Of a DNA stretch of 22,927 nt, positions 1 to 7,734 are shown in pieces. Numbering within the stretch: the first letter of the stretch is position 1; every line of letters starts with the position of its first letter. The position numbers and the translations under genes are program-made. The stretch lies in the NCBI GenBank assembly GCA_031262265.1, contig JAISIB010000056.1, forward strand, positions 1-22,927, written 5' to 3'. Under the pieces are notes generated by a model. That model ran no database searches, was not told the origin of the DNA, and saw only the letters and a program-made list of their open reading frames with translations. The stretch is from Prevotellaceae bacterium. Its GTDB lineage: Bacteria > Bacteroidota > Bacteroidia > Bacteroidales > Bacteroidaceae.

Positions 1-959
1 AAATCAAGTTCGCCGAGTCGCTTCCCGTTGAAAGATGTCTTGGTAATGACGATGCGCCGGTAAATCAATTGGCTATCTGTCGGAATCCACTGCTTTCTGT
101 CCATGCGGATCGCCTGTCCGATGAAAGTAGTAATGGTTTCTATGTCGGTATCCGTCGTTACGACGAAGATACGATCGTTTTCGTGCAAGACGGTATCGCT
201 TTGCGCAATATCAATCTGGTCGGAGTTGGCATACCAAATGCGAGAAACGACGAATTGCCGGTGTTCGAGTAGAGCGGACAGTTCGGCCAGCGTCTTTCCG
301 AAGACAGCGGGGTTCTTCACTTCCAAAGAGATGGGCGTGGCTCCGTGCGTCGACTGGTTGGTCGCTTCGGTAATTTGATCCCCCTCTTTCTGTAAATTGA
401 TGCGAAACACATATTTGAAAAGTATAATGGAGAGGATGATACCCACGACGGCCAAGGGGTAGGCTACGGCGTAGCCGAGTGCGATACTTCCGTCGGCATA
501 GCCGCGCGCATCCGAGAATGCCTGTTGTGCCGCGCCCAATCCCGGCGTATTCGTGACGGCGCCGGACATAATGCCTACCATCGTAGCCATAGGTAATCCG
601 GTGATATAATAGAGAACGATAGTCGTCATCACACCCAACAAGACTACGGCTGCCGCCAGCATGTTTAGTGTGATACCTCCTTTCTTAAAAGACGAGAAAA
701 AGCCGGGTCCCACTTGTAGCCCAACGGAGAAAACAAAGAGGATAAGTCCGAACTCTTTGAAGAAGTGCAAGATTTCAGGATGAACCAGAAATCCGAAGTG
801 ACTCAACAAGATTCCCATAAATAGTACCATTGTAGAGCCTAACGAGACTCCGGCTACTTTGACTTTACCTAATTGTATTCCGACGGCTATGGTCAGCGAG
901 AGAATCAGGATAGAGTGGGCGATTCCATCCTGAAAGAGAAGATTGTAAATCCAAGTCAT
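1..959 (-). CDS. YidE/YbjL-type putative transporter, 3' end outside window
   Basis: This reading frame starts at the ATG in 957-959 and stays open to the window edge, giving about 319 residues. The protein begins MTWIYNLLFQDGIAHSILIL and continues as hydrophobic helices with Gly-rich segments (VFSVGLQVGPGFF, SGAVTNTPGLGAAQQ), which I recognise as the first half of the AspT/YidE/YbjL duplicated antiporter domain. After about residue 200 comes a soluble stretch (LEVKNPAVFGKTLAEL, then FVVTTDTDIETI) that looks like a TrkA_C/RCK_C regulatory domain. A second such domain seems to begin at the edge (IVITKTSFNGKRLGEL). Family members are usually about 550 residues, with a second membrane half that would lie outside the window. 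The substrate cannot be read from the sequence: AspT itself exchanges aspartate and alanine, while YidE and YbjL are uncharacterised. It lies 62 bp downstream of potD on the same strand, so co-transcription is possible. Confidence 0.85.
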   Translation of the reverse strand, partial: MTWIYNLLFQDGIAHSILILSLTIAVGIQLGKVKVAGVSLGSTMVLFMGILLSHFGFLVHPEILHFFKEFGLILFVFSVGLQVGPGFFSSFKKGGITLNMLAAAVVLLGVMTTIVLYYITGLPMATMVGIMSGAVTNTPGLGAAQQAFSDARGYADGSIALGYAVAYPLAVVGIILSIILFKYVFRINLQKEGDQITEATNQSTHGATPISLEVKNPAVFGKTLAELSALLEHRQFVVSRIWYANSDQIDIAQSDTVLHENDRIFVVTTDTDIETITTFIGQAIRMDRKQWIPTDSQLIYRRIVITKTSFNGKRLGELD

Positions 960-1021
960 AAAAATTGTTTGTAAAAATAGTTGTTATCCTGTGTTGTTTT
1001 GATGCGTGTTGGGGATTGTTT

Positions 1022-2395
1022 CTATGTGACGTATTCGCGCCGGACGTGTCGTCGAATCCGCATGTGCCGGTGTCTTTTCGTACGGATATATCGCCGGTAA
1101 CGTTTGTATGCAATCCAGCTGCAAAGCGCAAAGAGCGCGATGACGATGATCGTAGTCATACCGACGCCCAAGTTGTCACCTTTTACGCGCGACCAGATAG
1201 CTAAGACCTCGCGTGTGTGGATACCGAAGTCGCGTATCATGGCACAACGTTGTACGACGGAATAATCGGGGTATTGTATTCTATCTACCGGCACGTCTTT
1301 GCCCTCCGCCCCAAAGAAATAAGTCAGATCGGACGTGTAATTTAGCGTAGAGTCGATTTTTGCTTCCAGAATCGCGGGCGTTGCTATAGAACTGACGTAT
1401 CCTATGGCGTCCATATTACGGAGAGCGATGTCCGGTCGGCACATAAAGTTGATGAAGTAACACGCTGCTTTGCGGTTCTTGGCATACTTGGGAATTACCC
1501 AACCGTCATACCATATATTACTGCCTTCGCGCGGCACTACGTAGTCGAGATTGACGTCAACTTCTTTGGCCTCGTCAATCGCCCATACGGCGTCGCCGCT
1601 CCATGTCATATTGATCCACGTCTGACCTTTGGTCATCATTTCTTTACCGAAGTCGGATTCCCAACCGGCAATGTTCGGGCGCATATCTTTTAGGTAATCT
1701 TCTACCATTTGCATGGCTGCCGGCGAATTATCATTCATCAGATCTTCTACGGTCAACGTCCCGTTTGCCAAGTCGTCACGATGTCCGTAAATGATGGCGG
1801 TTCCATAGGCGTCTCGCGGTGATTCTTTCATGAGGATACGTCCTTTGAATTTCGGATCCCAAAGGCAGCCCCACGTAGATGCTTCGTCCGGCGTAACATG
1901 CTCTGTATTGTAAAGTATACCGGCGGTTCCCCACATGTAGCAAACGGCATAGTTGTTGGCAGGACGCCCGGGCTGGCTGATTTTGTCCAATTGCGCACGA
2001 ATAAATGGAGAGATGTTGCGCATCTGATTGGATGCGTTGTTGAAAACAGTATCAATCGGAAGCAGCAAATCTTGCTTTAACATGCGCTCAATAATGTATT
2101 CGGACGGGCAAACTACGTCGTAGTCTTCGTGTCCGCGCTCTATCTTCGTCAACATAATCTCATTGACATCAAATGTCTGGTAGACGATTTCTACATCCTC
2201 GCCGGTTTGCGCCTTATAGTAGGCGGGAAACTCGTTCAGCACGCTTTCGTCGATATAATCTGCCCAATTATAAATTTTAAGGATATTGGCGCGGGCACTT
2301 TCATTGTTTTGGCAGCTGATAAGTAAGCCGCATAGCGCAACGAGCCACAAGGAAAATAAAATAAGTGCCTTTGTTGATAACATAACCGGCTTCAT
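1022..2395 (-). CDS. potD: Spermidine/putrescine-binding lipoprotein PotD with C-terminal membrane helix
   Basis: This 457-residue protein is the extracytoplasmic binding component of a polyamine ABC transporter. The signal segment ends in a lipobox (LLISC, lipidated Cys28). The mature part starts with ILKIYNWADYIDESVL, the typical PotD/PotF opening, and carries the family features WGTAGILYN, NMTWSGDAVWA and SNIWYDGWVIPKYAKN. PotD is usually about 350 residues. Here a further hydrophobic helix lies at about 411-429 (MTTIIVIALFALCSWIA), followed by a 28-residue tail in which 16 residues are Arg, Lys or His. The protein would therefore be anchored at both ends, with the basic tail probably cytoplasmic. 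Its ATG overlaps the potC stop (ATGA), and AGGAGG precedes the start. The family call is secure; the role of the tail is unknown. Confidence 0.93.
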   Translation of the reverse strand: MKPVMLSTKALILFSLWLVALCGLLISCQNNESARANILKIYNWADYIDESVLNEFPAYYKAQTGEDVEIVYQTFDVNEIMLTKIERGHEDYDVVCPSEYIIERMLKQDLLLPIDTVFNNASNQMRNISPFIRAQLDKISQPGRPANNYAVCYMWGTAGILYNTEHVTPDEASTWGCLWDPKFKGRILMKESPRDAYGTAIIYGHRDDLANGTLTVEDLMNDNSPAAMQMVEDYLKDMRPNIAGWESDFGKEMMTKGQTWINMTWSGDAVWAIDEAKEVDVNLDYVVPREGSNIWYDGWVIPKYAKNRKAACYFINFMCRPDIALRNMDAIGYVSSIATPAILEAKIDSTLNYTSDLTYFFGAEGKDVPVDRIQYPDYSVVQRCAMIRDFGIHTREVLAIWSRVKGDNLGVGMTTIIVIALFALCSWIAYKRYRRYIRTKRHRHMRIRRHVRREYVT

Positions 2396-3198
2396 CGTTT
2401 TCCTCCTTTCTTTTTGTTTTGCCTCGTGCTACGGTAGTTGATAATAAACAACAAGGAAAGTACCACTACGAATATCACGGCTGACAACGGGCGTAGTTCC
2501 GGCGTCAATCCGCCCTTGCGCGCATCGGCGTAGATATAGGTGGAAAGTGTTTCCAACCCTTGATTGCCTATCGTAAATACGGTCACCGCAAAATCGTCAA
2601 TAGAGAGCGTAACGGAAAGTATGAAGCCGCTGATCATACCCGACTTTATTTCCGGAAATATAACCTTGCGTACGGCCTGAAACGGGGTCGCGCCCAAATC
2701 AAGCGCGGCTTCGTAGATATTAGGATTCATTTGTTTCAAGCGCGGCAACACGCAGAGGACGACATAGGGCGTACAAAATGTGATATGTGCAAGCACGACG
2801 GTCGTATAGCCTTGTGTGATTCCCAACGAGACGAAAAGTAAGAACAAAGAGATACCCGTAATGATGTCGCCGTTGAGGATAGGAATACTATTGACCATAC
2901 CGATTGTGCGCTTGGAAGCACCGCGTAGATTAAATAGGCCGATAGCTGCCATCGTTCCTAATATGGTAGACACAGTGGCGGCTATCAATGCAATAGTGAG
3001 CGTGTTCCATAATGCGTTTATCAAGGAATGATGAATACTATAGTCGAAAAGTGAGGTGTACAACTCGGTAGAAAAACCCGTCCAGTTGCCCAGTACTTTT
3101 GATTCGGTAAATGAGAAAATAATAATAATGAGTACGGGCGCATAAAGTACCAGTAATAATAGCCACAGATAAGCGCGGGAAAGCAATCTCTTTACCAT
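2392..3198 (-). CDS. potC: Polyamine ABC transporter permease PotC
   Basis: This is a 268-residue inner-membrane permease with about six hydrophobic helices. It carries the EAA loop that contacts the ATPase (EAALDLGATPFQAVRKVIFPEI) and the PotC-type stretch LSIDDFAVTVFTIG. The N-terminal YLWLLLLVLYAPVLIIIIFSF is typical of PotC/YdcV proteins. It starts at the ATG in 3196-3198, preceded by a strong GGAGG, and overlaps the end of potB by 7 bp. Its stop overlaps the potD start. Together with PotB it should form the membrane channel for putrescine or spermidine import. Confidence 0.94.
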   Translation of the reverse strand: MVKRLLSRAYLWLLLLVLYAPVLIIIIFSFTESKVLGNWTGFSTELYTSLFDYSIHHSLINALWNTLTIALIAATVSTILGTMAAIGLFNLRGASKRTIGMVNSIPILNGDIITGISLFLLFVSLGITQGYTTVVLAHITFCTPYVVLCVLPRLKQMNPNIYEAALDLGATPFQAVRKVIFPEIKSGMISGFILSVTLSIDDFAVTVFTIGNQGLETLSTYIYADARKGGLTPELRPLSAVIFVVVLSLLFIINYRSTRQNKKKGGKR

Positions 3199-3992
3199 AA
3201 TCCGCCTCCTTCGTTGCTATGTTCTTTATCATCGGAATTAAATATAGACGTAATGCCTATAAATAAAAGCATAATAAGAGAAAGTGCGGCACCGTAGTTC
3301 CACATGCTGTTATTGATGTTCTCTTGAATAGTAGTACCGAAGAGTTTGATATTATTCAACGTGAGTATCTCGGCAATCGCAAACGTGGAGATCGTAGGCA
3401 TAAAGACCATCATGATACCGCTAACGATGCCCGGCAGAGATAACGGGAGTACGACTTTGAGAAACACTTGCCAAGGAGCGGCACCTAAATCTTGTGCCGC
3501 TTCGATGTATCCTTTATCCATTTTCTGCAATGTATTGTAGATAGGATATATCATAAAGGGAATAAAGTTGTACACCATGCCGAATATCAGTGCACCTTCT
3601 CCCAATGGGATACGCAGAAAGTCGAACAGCGCAACCGTAGCCAACGTGCGCACTAAGATGTTTACCCACATCGGCAAAATAAATAGCATCACCAGAGTTT
3701 GCGACCGGTTCATGTCGCTTTGACTGAGTATCCATGCGGCCGGATAGCCCAATAAAATACAAAAGACAGTGGTAACGATAGCGATGCCGATGGAATATAC
3801 GAATATGTGAATGGCTTCGGACTGTGCGAAAAAATTAGAGAAGTTCTCGAACGTGAACGCGCCGGTTTCGTCGGTGAAAGCGAATCCGACGATCAGGAGT
3901 AGCGGCAATACGATAAATAGTGCCGCAAACGCCACGTAAGGAAATACCCAAGCCTTACGTGAGAAAAGAAGAACAGATAGTTTCCGATTCAC
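3192..3992 (-). CDS. potB: Polyamine ABC transporter permease PotB
   Basis: This 266-residue permease pairs with PotC. It has multiple membrane helices, a large first periplasmic loop (FAFTDETGAFTFENFSNFF) and an EAA loop (EAAQDLGAAPWQVFLKVVLPLSLPGI). The order potA-B-C-D and the tight spacing support the subunit assignment. The best start is a GTG at 3990-3992, giving MNRKLSVLLFSRKAW; no ATG lies close enough to compete, and the ribosome binding site before it is weak. It follows potA by 41 bp and overlaps potC at its 3' end. Confidence 0.92.
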   Translation of the reverse strand: MNRKLSVLLFSRKAWVFPYVAFAALFIVLPLLLIVGFAFTDETGAFTFENFSNFFAQSEAIHIFVYSIGIAIVTTVFCILLGYPAAWILSQSDMNRSQTLVMLFILPMWVNILVRTLATVALFDFLRIPLGEGALIFGMVYNFIPFMIYPIYNTLQKMDKGYIEAAQDLGAAPWQVFLKVVLPLSLPGIVSGIMMVFMPTISTFAIAEILTLNNIKLFGTTIQENINNSMWNYGAALSLIMLLFIGITSIFNSDDKEHSNEGGGLW

Positions 3993-4033
3993 TTCGCTCG
4001 TTTTGTTAGTGACAGATCTTGTTCGTATTAGAG

Positions 4034-5413
4034 TTATGGAGTGAGAATTTTAATCTTCTCTCCGACAACGCGGATACCCACGCGGTCTCCGTTGTCCCAT
4101 ACATCGTTCGTATCTACATATACTTGTTCGTCCCAGTCCGAAAGAACGTTTAAGTGGTAATGATCTCCTTTGTAAAGGATGCTTTGTACTTCTCCCACCA
4201 ATGTTCCGTCTTCTTCGTTGGCTTGCAGAGTAATGCCGTTAAAAGGAACTTCTACTCGGACGGTAGTTCCTGCTTCGACGCCCGATATAGCCGGACACTC
4301 AAACGTACGTCCTAAGAATTCTACGTGACGGTCGTCTACTATTTTGCCGGCGAATACGTTTGCCATGCGTTCTTTTCGCATGATGTGTATATCGGCCGGT
4401 TTGATGATTAAACCTACTTCTTGTCCCGGTTGATACGGGTGATAGTCTTGTACCAGTATCTCGTAATCGTTATAAAGGACAGTCATTTCATAATGGACTC
4501 CTTTAAATAAACAGGACTGTACCGTGCCCGTCAATTGGGCGGCGTCCGATGTCGGGAATATGTAAAGGTCTTCGGGACGTACGACCACGTCTACGGGAAC
4601 GCCTTCGCCGAATCCCTCATCGACGCATTCGAAATCCACGCCGCAGAAGCGTACTTGTTTATCGCGGAGCATTAGGCCGTCGAACAGGTTGCTGTCTCCG
4701 ATAAAATTGGCGACAAAAGCATTAATAGGCTCGTTGTAGATGTCGGTCGGCGATCCGATTTGCTGAATTTTCCCTTCGCTCATAACAACAACCGTATCGC
4801 TCAGGATAAGTGCCTCTTCCTGATCGTGCGTGACGTACACGAAAGTAATACCGAGGTTTTTGTGCATCTCTTTTAATTCGAGTTGCATATCTTTGCGCAT
4901 TTTCAGGTCAAGAGCGGCCAAAGGTTCGTCCAGCAAGAGCATTTCCGGCTCGTTAACTATGGCGCGGGCGATAGCTACTCGCTGTTGTTGACCACCGGAG
5001 AGGGAATCTACGTCCCTATCCTCATAATCTATCATTCCTACCATACGGAGTGAGGCTTTTATCTTACGGTCAATCTGTTGCTTGGTGAGTTTCTTCAGCT
5101 TCAATCCGAATGCGATGTTGTCATATACGTTCAGATGAGGAAAAAGAGCGTACCGCTGAAATACGGTATTGACCGGACGCTTGTGAGGAGGTACGAGCGT
5201 AATATCTTCGCCGTTGATACTGATATTTCCTGCGGTCGGCGCATGGAAACCGGCGATGAGCCGCAGCAAAGTAGTCTTCCCGCAGCCGGAAGGACCGAGG
5301 ATCGTTACGAATTCTCCCCGTTTAATCTTCAAGCTAATGTCGTCCAAAACAGTCTTTTCTCCAAAGACTTTTGTGATTTGGTTTATTTCTATAATGTAAT
5401 TCTCCGTTTGCAT
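4034..5413 (-). CDS. potA: Polyamine ABC transporter ATPase PotA with two TOBE regions
   Basis: This is the ATP-hydrolysing subunit of the polyamine importer, 459 residues from the chosen ATG at 5411-5413. Visible motifs are Walker A GPSGCGKTT (residues 40-48), the signature LSGGQQQR, Walker B LLLDEPLAALD and the switch His in VYVTHDQEEAL. The ATPase domain ends at about residue 235. The remaining roughly 220 residues are longer than in E. coli PotA (about 378 residues in all) and contain two similar beta-rich blocks, TGTVQSCLFKGVHYEM and VGEVQSILYKGDHYHL, about 100 residues apart, consistent with a duplicated TOBE_2 domain. A TTG six codons upstream (5429-5431) is a less likely start, because GGA lies at suitable spacing before the ATG but nothing similar precedes the TTG. 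It is the first gene of the pot operon. Confidence 0.94.
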   Translation of the reverse strand: MQTENYIIEINQITKVFGEKTVLDDISLKIKRGEFVTILGPSGCGKTTLLRLIAGFHAPTAGNISINGEDITLVPPHKRPVNTVFQRYALFPHLNVYDNIAFGLKLKKLTKQQIDRKIKASLRMVGMIDYEDRDVDSLSGGQQQRVAIARAIVNEPEMLLLDEPLAALDLKMRKDMQLELKEMHKNLGITFVYVTHDQEEALILSDTVVVMSEGKIQQIGSPTDIYNEPINAFVANFIGDSNLFDGLMLRDKQVRFCGVDFECVDEGFGEGVPVDVVVRPEDLYIFPTSDAAQLTGTVQSCLFKGVHYEMTVLYNDYEILVQDYHPYQPGQEVGLIIKPADIHIMRKERMANVFAGKIVDDRHVEFLGRTFECPAISGVEAGTTVRVEVPFNGITLQANEEDGTLVGEVQSILYKGDHYHLNVLSDWDEQVYVDTNDVWDNGDRVGIRVVGEKIKILTP

Positions 5414-5451
5414 TATGTTTTCCAAAGACAAACTTTTAATGTTTTAAGCCA

Positions 5452-5459
5452 CAAAAGTA
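5452..5459 (-). promoter_or_regulatory. Bacteroidota -7 box for the pot operon
   Basis: On the minus strand this reads TACTTTTG, matching the TAnnTTTG -7 consensus of the Bacteroidota primary sigma factor. It lies about 40 bp before the potA ATG, giving a short leader. No clear TTTG -33 box was found at the usual distance, so the call rests on the -7 box and its position. Confidence 0.5.
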
Positions 5460-5479
5460 CGACTTTTACTTTATAATTG

Positions 5480-5487
5480 TATCTTTG
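5480..5487 (+). promoter_or_regulatory. Bacteroidota -7 box for the thioredoxin lipoprotein pair
   Basis: TATCTTTG matches TAnnTTTG and lies 35 bp before the ATG at 5522. It sits 20 bp from the oppositely oriented box of the pot operon, so the two promoters must be nearly back to back. The -33 element is not obvious. Confidence 0.55.
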
Positions 5488-5521
5488 CCCGCAAATAACA
5501 TTAAAAATAAGGGATTTAAGT

Positions 5522-6547
5522 ATGAAAAAGGGGTTATTTATTTGCACCATGGCTGTTGCTATGCTGATGGCTGCCTGTGGTGGCGGAACAAAAGGCTATG
5601 ATATTAAAGGAACTGTTGAGAGCGGTGCGGACGGCGACGTAGTATATTTAGCCGAACGAGTAGGTAGACAGTACAACTACTTGGATAGCGCGATGATTGC
5701 CGGCGGTACGTTCGTTTTGTCGGGTCAATTGCCTGGCGACGAAGCCTTAGTGCGTTATTTGGTAGCACCAAAAGCAAAAATCACGACGGGTATTATCGTC
5801 GAACCGGGGACTATTATCGCTACGCTCGGAAGAACTTCGAAAATCACGGGAACGCCGATGAATGAGGCATACGGGGCGTTTAACGAGAAAACCGCCGAAA
5901 TAGAAACGGAAGAAGCTATGGCCGACCTCCTGCGCGAAGAGTTGGAAAAGTATATCGCTACGCCTGTCGGATATATGATTTTACGCAATAACTTCTATTA
6001 CTTGCCTTATCCGGAAATAGGCGCGTACATAGAACGTCTACCGATTTCTTTGCAAGCAGAGCCGTACATGGTACAACTGAAAGAGAAAGTGAAAGAAGCG
6101 GAAAAGACCGCTGTCGGAAAACCTTTCACAGACCTCGTAATGAAGACGCCGGAAGGCAATGAAATAAAGTTGTCCGACTATCTGGGCAAAGGAAAATACG
6201 TATTGGTTGATTTCTGGGCAAGTTGGTGCCCGCCCTGTCGCGAAGAAACGCCGAAGTTGGTGGCTCTGTATAAGAAATACAAAGGAGATAAGTTCGAAAT
6301 CGTCGGAATCTCTTTCGACCGTCCCGAAGCCAATGGCGGATTGGAAGCATGGAAGAAGGGAATCGTAGATTTGGGTATCACGTGGCCGCAAATGTCCGAC
6401 TTGAAATACTGGGATTCGGAGGGAGCGACGGTATACGCCGTGAGCAGTATTCCCCACCTGATGCTCGTAGGCCCGGACGGCGTGATTATGGAACGCGGTC
6501 TGAGCGCAGACAAAGCTACGGCCAAGATAGAAGAACTTTTGAAGTAA
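5522..6547 (+). CDS. DUF4369/TlpA-type thioredoxin lipoprotein, first copy
   Basis: This is a 341-residue predicted lipoprotein and thiol-disulfide oxidoreductase of the TlpA/ResA class. The signal peptide ends in LMAAC (Cys19). Residues about 25-115 resemble the DUF4369 domain common in Bacteroidota (IKGTVESGADGDVVYLAERV). The C-terminal thioredoxin fold begins near residue 200 (FTDLVMKTPEGNEIKLSDYLGKGKYV) and carries WASWCPPC, with redox cysteines 236 and 239, and the cis-Pro loop SSIPHLMLV. The start is the ATG at 5522. An upstream in-frame start at 5477 would place the promoter inside the gene and precede the signal peptide. The next gene, 20 bp downstream, is a paralogue. The partner protein is unknown. 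Confidence 0.9.
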   Translation: MKKGLFICTMAVAMLMAACGGGTKGYDIKGTVESGADGDVVYLAERVGRQYNYLDSAMIAGGTFVLSGQLPGDEALVRYLVAPKAKITTGIIVEPGTIIATLGRTSKITGTPMNEAYGAFNEKTAEIETEEAMADLLREELEKYIATPVGYMILRNNFYYLPYPEIGAYIERLPISLQAEPYMVQLKEKVKEAEKTAVGKPFTDLVMKTPEGNEIKLSDYLGKGKYVLVDFWASWCPPCREETPKLVALYKKYKGDKFEIVGISFDRPEANGGLEAWKKGIVDLGITWPQMSDLKYWDSEGATVYAVSSIPHLMLVGPDGVIMERGLSADKATAKIEELLK

Positions 6548-6567
6548 ATTAAACATTCTCCCACTAC

Positions 6568-7641
6568 ATGAAGAATTTTTTATGCGTGCTGACGCTGATC
6601 TTTGCCTTTGTCGCTTGTGGCGTCCAGAAAGGTAGTTATGTCATTGGCGGCACGGTGGAAGGCGCGTCCGATGGGGATACGGTATTCTTATCGAAAGTCA
6701 TTGACGGCATGCCGGAGACGATCGGAACGGCAATTGTTTTAGACGGTACATTCACGTTTACCGGTGAGACCGACACGATTGTTCCCGCACTGTTGTCGGC
6801 TGCGCAAGGGCAACTCATGGATTTTTTGTTGCTTGAACGAGGAAGTATCGAGGTGGAGCTGGCTCGTTTCAGCCGTATCACAGGTACGCCGCTTAACAAT
6901 GCCTATCAGGATTTTCGCAACCGTTTCAACGAGTGTGAGCAACGTTATGCTACTGCGACGGAAAGCGAGCGCGAGTCTATCAACGAAGAAGCATTGGGTA
7001 TCATCCGTTCTGCTGTGCGCAAGAACATAGGAACGCCGTTGGGTTTGCTTTTGTTGCAACAATATTATCGTGCGTTCTCGTTGTCGGATTTGGCCGTATT
7101 GACGGATGAAATACCGGATAATTTGCAATCCGACTCGTTTCTCGTTCAATTGAAGGCGGCTATTGATCAAGAAAGCGCGAATACCGCTACGTTGGAAGCC
7201 ACCGGTGAAGGTAAGCCCTTTATTGATTTGACTATGCAAACGCCGGAGGGAAATAGCATACGCTTGTCCGATTACGTAGGTAAGGGGAAATATGTATTGG
7301 TGGATTTCTGGGCGAGTTGGTGTGCCCCGTGCCGCGTAGAAACGCCTAAGTTGGTAGAACTATATAAGAAGTACGCCGGAAAGAACTTTGAGATTGTCGG
7401 AATTTCTTTTGACCGTCCGATTTCCGAAGGCGGGCTGGAAGCATGGAGGAACGGTATTAAGGAGCTAAACATTACGTGGCCGCAGATGTCCGACCTGAAA
7501 TATTGGAACTCGGAAGCCGTTCGTGTCTATGGCGTTCGTTCTATTCCGCATTTGATACTGTTCGATCCCGCGGGGACGGTCGTAGTACGCGGTTTGCGTG
7601 CCGACGCGATGTCGCAGCGGGTAGCCGAGTTGCTTCAATAA
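6568..7641 (+). CDS. DUF4369/TlpA-type thioredoxin lipoprotein, second copy
   Basis: This 357-residue lipoprotein has the same architecture as the gene before it: lipobox FVAC (Cys17), a DUF4369-like N-terminal part (IGGTVEGASDGDTVFLSKV), then a thioredoxin domain with WASWCAPC (Cys252 and Cys255) and RSIPHLILF. The thioredoxin halves of the two proteins are very alike (both carry GKGKYVLVDFWASWC and ITWPQMSDLKYW), while the N-terminal halves have diverged. That suggests a tandem duplication with different partners or substrates. The centre of the active site is CAPC here and CPPC in the neighbour, which would be expected to shift redox potential. The two genes are likely one operon, ended by the inverted repeat at 7673-7716. 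Confidence 0.9.
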   Translation: MKNFLCVLTLIFAFVACGVQKGSYVIGGTVEGASDGDTVFLSKVIDGMPETIGTAIVLDGTFTFTGETDTIVPALLSAAQGQLMDFLLLERGSIEVELARFSRITGTPLNNAYQDFRNRFNECEQRYATATESERESINEEALGIIRSAVRKNIGTPLGLLLLQQYYRAFSLSDLAVLTDEIPDNLQSDSFLVQLKAAIDQESANTATLEATGEGKPFIDLTMQTPEGNSIRLSDYVGKGKYVLVDFWASWCAPCRVETPKLVELYKKYAGKNFEIVGISFDRPISEGGLEAWRNGIKELNITWPQMSDLKYWNSEAVRVYGVRSIPHLILFDPAGTVVVRGLRADAMSQRVAELLQ

Positions 7642-7672
7642 GATTCTTCGTCGAACGATTGACTCGATAAAT

Positions 7673-7716
7673 AAAATATCCGCGTATCATAATTGATTTT
7701 GATACGCGGATATTTT
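7673..7716. terminator. Bidirectional terminator hairpin between convergent genes
   Basis: A perfect 17-bp inverted repeat (left arm AAAATATCCGCGTATCA at 7673-7689, right arm at 7700-7716) encloses a 10-nt loop. The A-rich outer end of the left arm and the T-rich end of the right arm give a U tract in either direction. It sits between the end of the second thioredoxin gene (7641) and the end of prfB (7735), which converge here. Confidence 0.85.
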
Positions 7717-7734
7717 CGTTTCCGACTTTGTCGT

